From the NCBI GenBank assembly GCA_030916925.1, contig JAUPVU010000069.1, forward strand, positions 1 through 6,485: 6,485 bases of DNA, given 5' to 3'. How positions within the stretch are numbered: position 1 is the first letter of the stretch; each line of letters starts with the position of its first letter. Positions 1 through 6,095 of this stretch are shown here, one piece after another. The position numbers and the translations under genes are program-made. The notes under the pieces were generated by a model. The model made no database searches and was not told where the DNA came from. It was given only the letters and a program-made list of their open reading frames with translations. This DNA comes from Patescibacteria group bacterium. GTDB taxonomy: Bacteria > Patescibacteriota > WWE3 > 2-01-FULL-39-13.

Positions 1-867
1 AAAAACACCTTTACATTCGAAGAAGCCAAAAATATCTACCTAGAATCCAGCAAACTTGACGAATCATTCTACAATTTTTCCAAGATTATGTTAGAAGAAG
101 GGCGTGTTGATGTTTATCCTAAGACTGGAAAAAGTGGTGGAGCTTTCTGTGCTAATTTTTGTAGGATAAGCCCAGTTTATGTACTGTTGAATTTTACTGG
201 CAAGCTCAGAGATGTAACAACACTTGCACACGAGTTCGGTCATGCAATTAATTTTGAACTTGCAAAAAAGAATAGCGAGCTAAACTATGGAGTTTCAACT
301 TTTGTTGCAGAAGTTGCAAGTACCTTTATGGAGGATGTAACAGGAAAATATCTTGAGCAATCTCTTAACGAGAATGACCGGTTAGCCTATATGATGGATA
401 AATTAAATGGCACAATTTCTACTATTTTTAGGCAAATCGCATGTTATGAATTTGAAATGGATTTACATACAAAATATAAAGGAAAATCGTTCTTATCCAA
501 TTCGGATATCGGCGAATTGTTTTCTAAGGCGATGAAGTCTTACACTGGACCGGCAGTTAAGTTTTCACCAGGATCAGAGAACTGGTGGGTATATTGGTCA
601 CACATACGATCTTTTTTCTATGTTTATTCATATGCAGGTGGCGAATTAATTGCAAAAGCTTTGAGTGCAAAGTTAACAAAAGACCCTACATTCATCAAAC
701 AAATTAAAGCCTTCTATGAAGCAGGGCTTGATAAATCCCCTAAGGATATTTTTTCTGAGATGGGATTAGATATTACAAATGAGAATTTTTGGGAAGAAGG
801 AATTCAACAAATTATTGAAGATTTGAACTCCGCCGAAACACTAGCTAAAAAACTTGGTAAAATCTAA
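1..867 (+). CDS. pepF: Oligoendopeptidase F, M3-family zinc metallopeptidase (5' partial)
   Basis: This is the C-terminal half of a cytosolic M3B-type zinc oligopeptidase that degrades short peptides. The frame is open from base 1, so the gene begins outside the window; the ATG at 88 is an internal methionine (the 29 preceding codons already fit the family) and should not be taken as the start. Of 288 visible residues, the HEFGH zinc motif lies at 77-81 (bases 229-243). The third zinc ligand is probably Glu104 in FVAEVAST, which matches the family's FVAEIAST pattern. The GKSGGAFC segment just upstream of the zinc motif is typical of PepF. A His/Tyr-rich stretch near 201-211 (SHIRSFFYVYSYA) corresponds to the family's substrate-binding His and Tyr residues. 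Family members are about 600 residues, so roughly half is missing. The TAA stop is followed 2 bases later by the next gene. No signal peptide can be judged because the N-terminus is absent. Confidence 0.93.
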   Translation, partial: KNTFTFEEAKNIYLESSKLDESFYNFSKIMLEEGRVDVYPKTGKSGGAFCANFCRISPVYVLLNFTGKLRDVTTLAHEFGHAINFELAKKNSELNYGVSTFVAEVASTFMEDVTGKYLEQSLNENDRLAYMMDKLNGTISTIFRQIACYEFEMDLHTKYKGKSFLSNSDIGELFSKAMKSYTGPAVKFSPGSENWWVYWSHIRSFFYVYSYAGGELIAKALSAKLTKDPTFIKQIKAFYEAGLDKSPKDIFSEMGLDITNENFWEEGIQQIIEDLNSAETLAKKLGKI

Positions 868-869
868 AT

Positions 870-1238
870 ATGACTACCGATTCATTACTTAATACTGTCT
901 ATCTTACTTTTGCCCATAACGAGTACGCGATAGCATTCTTCTTGGGGACAATAATATCGTTTTTTCTGTTACTTTATAAACCATCAAGATATGCCACTCT
1001 ACTTTTAATTGGATTTTCCACCTTATTAATCGGTTTCGAATATCAAAAGCACATAATGGAGCCATTGCAAAATCAAACGCTTGAATCATTAGAATCAGAT
1101 GGCGGTGCGTCAACGCTTACACTAGTTCGAATATTCCAAAAGCTACTTCCATTCGGGTTTTTTACAATTGGATGGGGTTCAATATTTTCTTCAATTTTCC
1201 TAAGAGAATTTCTAAAGGTAAGAACTTCTACCGATTGA
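870..1238 (+). CDS. Small three-helix membrane protein, function unknown
   Basis: I do not recognise this 122-residue protein. It shows three hydrophobic segments at about 19-36, 41-58 and 91-111. The short loop between the first two is basic (KPSR), and the 32-residue loop between the second and third is acidic and polar. By the positive-inside rule this predicts an outside N-terminus, an external acidic loop and a cytoplasmic basic C-terminus (REFLKVR). The ATG lies 2 bases after the peptidase stop, so it is probably co-transcribed with the oligoendopeptidase; no good Shine-Dalgarno is visible. The gene ends with TGA, and its last 27 bases overlap the 3' end of the convergent UDP-glucose dehydrogenase gene. 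Composition resembles the neighbours. A real gene is likely because the frame is long, starts right after a stop and encodes coherent helices; function is open. Confidence 0.72.
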   Translation: MTTDSLLNTVYLTFAHNEYAIAFFLGTIISFFLLLYKPSRYATLLLIGFSTLLIGFEYQKHIMEPLQNQTLESLESDGGASTLTLVRIFQKLLPFGFFTIGWGSIFSSIFLREFLKVRTSTD

Positions 1239-2531
1239 ATGGTATTCATACCCCAAGTCCGTGAGAACTTTAGGATTTAGTAAATTCTTTCCATCAAATA
1301 TAACTTTTGACTTTAATTTACTGGCCATTTTTTCGTAATTTATATTAGCGAATTCTGACCACTCCGTGAGTATAAAAACTGCATCAGATTTATCAAATAC
1401 ATCATTAAATTCTTCGCAATATTCCATTCCAATTGTTCCAAGATCTCGTTTGGAATTCTCAAGAGCCGCTGGATCAGCTAATTTTATCTTGGCACCAGCG
1501 CCTCTTAACATTTTAATAACTTCAAGAGCCACGGATTTACGAGTATCATCAGTACCATTCTTAAATGCAGAACCAAGAACTCCAAACACATAGCCATCTA
1601 AATTTGAGCCGTATTTGTTCCATACTTTTTCCATAAAGTAGTGTTTTTGCCTCTCATTTGCATCGATTACACCTCTTAGCAATCTAAAATCATACATTTT
1701 TTCGCTACTAGTCCTATACAAGGCCTCAACATCCTTTGGGAAACATGATCCACCATATCCAATACCCGCATTTAGAAATTTTCCACCAATTCTGTTATCT
1801 AATCCCATTCCTTGTGCAACTTCTTTAACATCAGCGCCAACTCTTTCACAAATTTGCGAAATTTCATTTATAAAGCTAATCTTTGTAGCCAGGAATGCAT
1901 TTGAAGCATATTTTATTAGCTCTGCACTTTGAATTGAGGTTTGTAAAATCGTAGTTTCTAAATGATTATACAATTCTTTCATTTTTTCAAATGCTTTATC
2001 AGTTTCAGTTCCAATTACGACTCGGTCAGTATTATTGGCATCAAATATAGAAGTACCTTCCCTTAAAAATTCCGGATTTGAACAAATATCAAAATCAAGT
2101 TTTCTTCCCTCACTATTTTTCAAAATTGTTTCTTTCACTTTATGATTCGTACCAACTGGTACAGTGGATTTCGTTATAATTACTCTGTACTGATTCTCTG
2201 GAAGTAATTCTCCAATATTTTTTGCAACATCAAAAACATATGTTAAATCGGCCGCTCCAGATTGGTTACTTGGTGTCCCAACACAGATAAATATTAATTC
2301 TCCATGTTTCATTGCTAATTCGTAATCCGTGGTTGCAACAAACCTACCTTCTTTTTGTATTCGCTTTACTAATTCTTCTAATCCTTCTTCATAAATTGGC
2401 ATTATGCCTTCTTTAATTTTGTCTATTTTATCTTGGTTTACATCAAGGCAGACGACATCATGTCCCCAATCAGCAAAAACTGCTCCTGAAACTAAACCAA
2501 CGTAACCTGTACCAATAATTGTTATTTTCAT
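1212..2531 (-). CDS. ugd: UDP-glucose 6-dehydrogenase
   Basis: Cytosolic enzyme that oxidises UDP-glucose twice with NAD+ to UDP-glucuronate, a precursor for acidic surface polysaccharides. The 439-residue length is normal for the family. The N-terminal Rossmann domain has the GTGYVG dinucleotide loop at 7-12 and an acidic residue (Asp30) ending the second strand. KSTVPVGT lies at 121-128 and NPEFLREG at 152-159 (Glu154). The central helical domain carries Lys207 and Asn211 (LIKYASNAFLATK). The catalytic cysteine is Cys263 in GYGGSCFPKD. The C-terminal UDP-binding domain (about 312-410) has the AFKNGTDDTRKS and FDGKNLLNP motifs. All expected catalytic residues are present, so it should be active. 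It is closely related in form to GDP-mannose dehydrogenases, but the overall motif set fits Ugd better. It starts 14 bases after the upstream glycosyltransferase and is the last gene of the minus-strand run. No clear Shine-Dalgarno precedes the ATG. Confidence 0.96.
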   Translation of the reverse strand: MKITIIGTGYVGLVSGAVFADWGHDVVCLDVNQDKIDKIKEGIMPIYEEGLEELVKRIQKEGRFVATTDYELAMKHGELIFICVGTPSNQSGAADLTYVFDVAKNIGELLPENQYRVIITKSTVPVGTNHKVKETILKNSEGRKLDFDICSNPEFLREGTSIFDANNTDRVVIGTETDKAFEKMKELYNHLETTILQTSIQSAELIKYASNAFLATKISFINEISQICERVGADVKEVAQGMGLDNRIGGKFLNAGIGYGGSCFPKDVEALYRTSSEKMYDFRLLRGVIDANERQKHYFMEKVWNKYGSNLDGYVFGVLGSAFKNGTDDTRKSVALEVIKMLRGAGAKIKLADPAALENSKRDLGTIGMEYCEEFNDVFDKSDAVFILTEWSEFANINYEKMASKLKSKVIFDGKNLLNPKVLTDLGYEYHSIGRSSYL

Positions 2532-2545
2532 ATAAATTTAAAAAT

Positions 2546-3310
2546 CTAAACTTTATACTTTCCTAATAAACTATTTAACCTAACGACTAGAACATCCTTT
2601 GCATTATAATATGAATCTTTAATATTATGAACCTTGCTTTCATCTTGATATATCCAAACGACTGGAACTTCTTTAATTTTTAGGCCCATTCGTTTTGCTA
2701 AATATAATATCTCTACGTCAAAAGCAGAGACTTTTCCGCCAGTAATTATTTTGTCATCCAGGGAATATAGTAGTGTGTGCTTGAATATATCTACCGCGGC
2801 AGAAGTCCTAAACAATTTAAAACCACATTGGGTATCATTAATTCCATGCAATATTACAAGTTGTACTAAATAATTAAAAACACGTCCCATAATATGTCTA
2901 ATAGTTGGTTCATCAATTCGTTTTGCACCTTTACCTTCTCTGGAAGCTATCGCTACATCAAATCCCCTATCTTCTACGGCATACAGAAGCTTTGGCAATT
3001 CTCCAATATCAACCGATAAATCAACATCAGTGAAAAGAACATACTCACCTATCGCATTATTTATTCCGGAAATAATTGCAGGCGCTTTACCTTTGTGTGA
3101 ATTTTCTAATGCCTTAAGTTCTGGCCAAGATTCCTGGAATTTCTTTACGATTTCTAGGGTTTTATCAGTTGAGCCATCATCAGATACAATTACCTCATAC
3201 TCATAAGTCCTTTCGTCAAAAAAGGCTTTAATTCTGCGTAAACTTCGTTCGATACGTCCTTGCTCATTATAAGCTGGTATTACAATACTTATTTTGATTT
3301 TATTTTCCAT
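2546..3310 (-). CDS. GT2 glycosyltransferase, dolichyl/polyprenyl-phosphate glucosyltransferase (ALG5)-like
   Basis: A 254-residue GT-A fold family 2 glycosyltransferase. The nucleotide-binding start IVIPAYNE is at 9-16, the SDDGSTD motif at 43-49 and the metal-binding DxD as DVD at 95-97 within LFTDVDLS. The DTQCGFKLF block (159-167) and FDVEILYLA (197-205) are characteristic of the ALG5-like branch, which transfers glucose from UDP-glucose to dolichyl or undecaprenyl phosphate. No membrane helix is evident, so it is probably a peripheral protein on the cytoplasmic face. The donor and acceptor are inferred from family resemblance only; mannose transfer is also possible. The start overlaps the upstream GT2-GtrA gene by 22 bases, suggesting translational coupling, and there is no strong Shine-Dalgarno. 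The adjacent ugd uses the same putative donor, UDP-glucose. Confidence 0.9.
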   Translation of the reverse strand: MENKIKISIVIPAYNEQGRIERSLRRIKAFFDERTYEYEVIVSDDGSTDKTLEIVKKFQESWPELKALENSHKGKAPAIISGINNAIGEYVLFTDVDLSVDIGELPKLLYAVEDRGFDVAIASREGKGAKRIDEPTIRHIMGRVFNYLVQLVILHGINDTQCGFKLFRTSAAVDIFKHTLLYSLDDKIITGGKVSAFDVEILYLAKRMGLKIKEVPVVWIYQDESKVHNIKDSYYNAKDVLVVRLNSLLGKYKV

Positions 3311-4479
3311 ACAATTTTCTTATAAAAATAAAAGTTCCAAACTAGACCTACTAGAATTCCAACTACTTGATATGTATAGTGTCTAACAATTCCCTCTCCA
3401 AATAAATACTCTAAAATCTGTCCAACCCAGAGTTGTATTAAAATAGCGATACTTACACCCACATTGTTTTTTAAAAAACCGTAGATAAGCTTGGTACCGT
3501 GCAAGACATGGTCTTTAAAAGTCCAATAATTATTAACTAAGAAGGTGGATAAAACACCGACCTCTATTGCAAATAACTGAGAAATCAGAAATCGCGGTGC
3601 GATACTGAAACCTATAAATTGACTAGTAATATTCAAATTCAAAATATTTTTATCTTCGAAGAGGGGATAAAATATAAGACCATAAGAAATTAGTTGGAAA
3701 ACTGCTCCTACTCCCCCTGCAAGTAAAACTCGGACAATCCTAACTTTTAGCATATCTGAAATCCAGCTTAGTGTTACAAACTTGAATCCCATAATAAGAT
3801 ACTCCGCTCCCATTTTTGATTCACCTTTTGTTCGATCCTTGAACATATAAGGTACTTCGTGAATTTTAAATCCAGCTCGGTATGCCTCAATGTTTGTTGA
3901 AATGCTAAAAGTGTAACCTTTATGTTGCGAAATTTTATCGGAGATTTTCTCAAAAACATTCTTTTTAAAGGCTTTAAAACCAGATGTAAAATCCGATAGT
4001 CCTGCTTGAAAATATAAAACCCTTATAAACATGTTGCCAACGATACTCAAAAGTTTTCTATGTATTCCCCAATTGCTGGGAATTCCCCCACCTTTTCGAT
4101 ATCTTGTGCCACATACATAATCTGCACCATCTTCAAGTAGTTTTACCATTTCAGGTATTACTTTTGGATCATGTGATAAATCGGCATCAAATGTAATAAC
4201 AGCATCTGATTGTAAATCGCTAAAGGCTTTCTTCATCGCATTGGAATAAGCCTTGCCTATGCCTTGCTTGCTGCCTTCTTCTATCAGATGAATATTAGAA
4301 TCTTTAGCAATCAATGTTTTGACAATATTAGCAGTACCATCACTTGAGTTTGCATCTGTAACTAAAAAGTTAAAGGAATTGATTAAATTACTTTCTACTA
4401 AGACTTTTTTAACTGTATTTATACAATTTTCAATATTATCAGCTTCATTGTAAGTCGGTATTATTATAGTTGTACGCAT
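3289..4479 (-). CDS. Polyprenyl-phosphate mannosyl/glycosyltransferase (DPM1-like GT2) fused to GtrA membrane domain
   Basis: A 396-residue two-domain protein. Residues 1-240 form a GT2 domain resembling dolichol-phosphate mannose synthase: IIIPTYNE (5-12), TDANSSDGT (41-49), metal-binding DADLSHDP (98-105), DFTSGFKAF (163-171) and the late RTKGESKM motif (216-223). Residues about 248-391 form a four-helix GtrA-like domain with helices near 248-274, 297-321, 331-356 and 368-391, including the FLVNNYWTF signature. This architecture is known from archaeal and bacterial dolichyl-phosphate mannose synthases, where the helices anchor the enzyme at the membrane and bind or help move the lipid-linked sugar. 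The second acidic residue of the usual DDxS pattern is Ala43 here; other GT2 families tolerate this. The likely product is a polyprenyl-phosphate hexose for a membrane glycosyltransferase; sugar identity is not determinable. It starts 9 bases after the 93-residue membrane protein gene and overlaps the next gene by 22 bases. Confidence 0.92.
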   Translation of the reverse strand: MRTTIIIPTYNEADNIENCINTVKKVLVESNLINSFNFLVTDANSSDGTANIVKTLIAKDSNIHLIEEGSKQGIGKAYSNAMKKAFSDLQSDAVITFDADLSHDPKVIPEMVKLLEDGADYVCGTRYRKGGGIPSNWGIHRKLLSIVGNMFIRVLYFQAGLSDFTSGFKAFKKNVFEKISDKISQHKGYTFSISTNIEAYRAGFKIHEVPYMFKDRTKGESKMGAEYLIMGFKFVTLSWISDMLKVRIVRVLLAGGVGAVFQLISYGLIFYPLFEDKNILNLNITSQFIGFSIAPRFLISQLFAIEVGVLSTFLVNNYWTFKDHVLHGTKLIYGFLKNNVGVSIAILIQLWVGQILEYLFGEGIVRHYTYQVVGILVGLVWNFYFYKKIVWKIKSK

Positions 4480-4488
4480 ATCGAAGTT

Positions 4489-4770
4489 TTAAAAAAAGCG
4501 GATAACTCCAAGGCCAATGGCAGATAGAAAAACTACAAAAATCGAAACCAATAAATATTCATAGAATACATATTTATCTATTCGCTCTTTGTGATGATGA
4601 TGCCATAAACCCCAAACGACGTAAAAGATTCCGTCAAATAAAATTATAAAAAATCGAAGGAGATTACTTGATACATTAGCAAAAAAAATCGCCGAGACGG
4701 CCACTACAATTAGTAACAAAATATATTGAAAAATTTCTAAGATTTTATGCTCTGTGAGCCAATTTTTCAT
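4489..4770 (-). CDS. Small three-helix membrane protein with a tetra-histidine loop, function unknown
   Basis: I cannot assign a family with confidence. The 93-residue protein has three hydrophobic segments at about 12-33, 38-56 and 69-90. Between the second and third lies a short loop, WGLWHHHHKERIDK, with four consecutive histidines (57-60) next to basic residues. Lysines near the N-terminus and in this loop predict both on the cytoplasmic side. The aromatic-rich run FDGIFYVVWG leading into the histidines gives the protein a recognisable core and argues against a random frame. It sits 7 bases after the CAP-protein stop and 9 bases before the GT2-GtrA gene, so it is very likely translated from the same transcript. 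The ATG used has no strong Shine-Dalgarno; two ATGs just upstream are in another frame. The histidines could bind metal, but nothing here shows it. Confidence 0.75.
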   Translation of the reverse strand: MKNWLTEHKILEIFQYILLLIVVAVSAIFFANVSSNLLRFFIILFDGIFYVVWGLWHHHHKERIDKYVFYEYLLVSIFVVFLSAIGLGVIRFF

Positions 4771-4777
4771 ATTTTCA

Positions 4778-5752
4778 TCATAGCACTAAACCAATGTTTG
4801 TATACCAGATTCCAACGATTACGAGTACTAAAAATCCTATATGTAACACCGTGTGGCCTGTCACTCTTAGCATGCCTGCTTTTCGAACTGCATACCCATC
4901 AATTGCGAATGTAAGCGTTACAAACAACCCTAGGATCAACGCGATATATTTCGAAACACTAAAAATATCATTAGCATTTAAAACACTCCCACCACCTTCA
5001 GCTATTTCAGCTTCGTCAAATGCGAACTGGTAAGCAATATCCTCTGTAACTAAGGTAGGATTGGGATTTACATCTGTTGCATCTTCTACAAGCTGAGAAG
5101 GATTTTCCTCAACAATTCTTTTATTTATTTCCGCTTCACTAATAACAGGTTCTACTCCGGCGGACTTTTCGTCAGGAACAGCAACCGCTGGTTGTGAATA
5201 TCTAGGTTTTCCAAACATTTGTACTACCAATGTGGTTTTTCTACCCTCCAATTCACCATCGACCACGGCAAAGCCTATTTCTGAATAATTTTTATTTAGA
5301 AGGTTGTCTTTGTGTGTTGGAGATTTAACCCACGCGTTAACTACATCGTCCGAATCAGAAAAATCCACAGCTAAGTTTTCTCCCGCATATGTATATGAGT
5401 ATCCGGAAGATATTATAAAGTCCCAAGGTTCGGTTCCATCAGGCGCGGTATGTGCCCAATAATTATTAGCAAACATATGCTTTGCTTTATTTTCAGCCGC
5501 TTTTGATAAGAGGGAATTGAGCTTTAATGATTCAAGCCCACTATTATTTCTAACTTTGTTCGTAAAAGAAAGTAACTCCTGCGTACTAATATTTGTAGCA
5601 TAACCCAAAATGTCCGGATTTTGCACAACCATGAAGGAAGAACCACCTACAAAGAAGGCTAAAAATAACATGTATCCAACCAAAAACTTTGGCTGAATCA
5701 ATCTGGGCCGCTTTTTATCTACTGGATTGGGCAAAAATAAATTTTTATACAT
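4778..5752 (-). CDS. Membrane-anchored CAP/SCP (PR-1-like) domain protein
   Basis: A 324-residue protein with an N-terminal basic tail (1-22), a membrane helix at about 23-43, an extracellular CAP domain at about 55-185, an acidic Pro/Glu/Val linker (190-262), and two further helices near 267-286 and 301-322 separated by a basic loop (VRKAGMLR). The basic tail and loop predict both as cytoplasmic and the CAP domain as outside. CAP hallmarks are NKVRNNSGL (65-73), NYWAHTAPDGT with His101 (97-107), AGENLA with Glu125, WVKSPTHKDNLLN with His147 (141-153) and YSEIGFAV with Glu158, so the histidine/glutamate pocket looks intact. CAP proteins have varied or unknown roles (lipid or peptide binding, occasional proteolysis), so activity cannot be stated. 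Two-end membrane anchoring of CAP domains is, from memory, common in Patescibacteria. A good Shine-Dalgarno supports the start, 1 base after the preceding stop. It ends with TGA. Confidence 0.92.
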   Translation of the reverse strand: MYKNLFLPNPVDKKRPRLIQPKFLVGYMLFLAFFVGGSSFMVVQNPDILGYATNISTQELLSFTNKVRNNSGLESLKLNSLLSKAAENKAKHMFANNYWAHTAPDGTEPWDFIISSGYSYTYAGENLAVDFSDSDDVVNAWVKSPTHKDNLLNKNYSEIGFAVVDGELEGRKTTLVVQMFGKPRYSQPAVAVPDEKSAGVEPVISEAEINKRIVEENPSQLVEDATDVNPNPTLVTEDIAYQFAFDEAEIAEGGGSVLNANDIFSVSKYIALILGLFVTLTFAIDGYAVRKAGMLRVTGHTVLHIGFLVLVIVGIWYTNIGLVL

Positions 5753-5753
5753 A

Positions 5754-6053
5754 CTATTCCTCTTCTAGTTTATATTTAGTATGCATTATTTCAAGCTCCT
5801 TGGCACGCTTTATGTAAATATCCGCCTCTGGCCAGGCCAAAACCCAAAAATACGCGTTTACTAAGATTAAGGCAAGAAAGAATATGTTTTCTATTAGCTT
5901 CCAAATGTTTGCAGCAAAAAATATTTGCGTAATAAATAGCAAAATCAGAAATAGAATAAAGACATTAACAATTACACGGGCATCAATTCCAAGCAGTGTG
6001 CGTTTCGCTATCCTAATGTGAAAAAGTACATAGGATTTTACGAAATACTTCAT
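5754..6053 (-). CDS. Small two-helix membrane protein, function unknown
   Basis: I do not recognise this 99-residue protein. The first 27 residues are basic and amphipathic (KSYVLFHIRIAKRTLLG). Two hydrophobic helices follow at about 28-49 and 53-75, and then a charged, probably helical tail (76-99) rich in Glu and Lys that ends in EEE. Basic residues on both flanks suggest that both termini are cytoplasmic with a very short external turn. It is separated by 1 base from the CAP-protein gene, and its last codons double as that gene's ribosome binding site, so the two are translationally linked. It follows the M23-like gene by 42 bases. No Shine-Dalgarno precedes its ATG, and a promoter-like pair lies directly upstream. 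Possibly it partners the CAP protein at the membrane, but that rests on adjacency alone. Confidence 0.75.
   Translation of the reverse strand: MKYFVKSYVLFHIRIAKRTLLGIDARVIVNVFILFLILLFITQIFFAANIWKLIENIFFLALILVNAYFWVLAWPEADIYIKRAKELEIMHTKYKLEEE
5757..5764 (-). promoter_or_regulatory. Ribosome binding site of the CAP-protein gene
   Basis: Read on the minus strand the sequence is AAGAGGAA, with the GAGG core at 5762-5759, 6 bases before the ATG at 5752. It is the clearest Shine-Dalgarno in the window; most other starts lack one. It lies within the last glutamate codons of the upstream 99-residue gene, which fits coupled translation of the two and supports the chosen CAP start. Confidence 0.7.
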
Positions 6054-6059
6054 GCGTCT

Positions 6060-6087
6060 ATTTTAGTTGTAAATCAAGAAAAATCAA
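6060..6087 (-). promoter_or_regulatory. Possible promoter before the 99-residue membrane protein gene
   Basis: On the minus strand a TTGATT hexamer (6087-6082) and a TAAAAT hexamer (6065-6060) are separated by 16 bases. They resemble -35 and -10 boxes and lie in the 42-base gap after the M23-like gene. The TAAAAT box ends 6 bases before the ATG at 6053, so transcription from it would start at or next to the start codon, giving a leaderless message. That would agree with the missing Shine-Dalgarno. In such AT-rich DNA this pattern can easily arise by chance. Confidence 0.28.
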
Positions 6088-6095
6088 ATACTATA

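Noticed and set aside
88..90. ATG as a start for the M3 peptidase
   Set aside because: The frame is open upstream to base 1 and the upstream residues fit the PepF family, so this is an internal methionine of a truncated gene.
904..1113. Open frame of 69 codons on the minus strand
   Set aside because: It lies wholly inside the 122-residue membrane protein gene on the other strand, has no family-like motif and no plausible start signal; treated as a shadow.
1217..1252. Intrinsic terminator at the convergent junction
   Set aside because: The hairpin stems are only 4-6 pairs and no T-run follows on either strand.
1366..1593. Open frame of 75 codons on the plus strand
   Set aside because: It is antisense to the conserved C-terminal domain of UDP-glucose dehydrogenase, whose motifs are unmistakable.
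3774..3959. Open frame of 61 codons on the minus strand
   Set aside because: It is in another frame of the GT2-GtrA gene, and the conserved GT2 motifs explain the region.
4776..4781. ATGs just upstream of the 93-residue gene as its start
   Set aside because: Both are out of frame with the membrane protein; they overlap the stop of the CAP gene.
4794..5033. Open frame of 79 codons on the plus strand
   Set aside because: It is antisense to the linker and C-terminal helices of the CAP protein; no motif or ribosome binding site.
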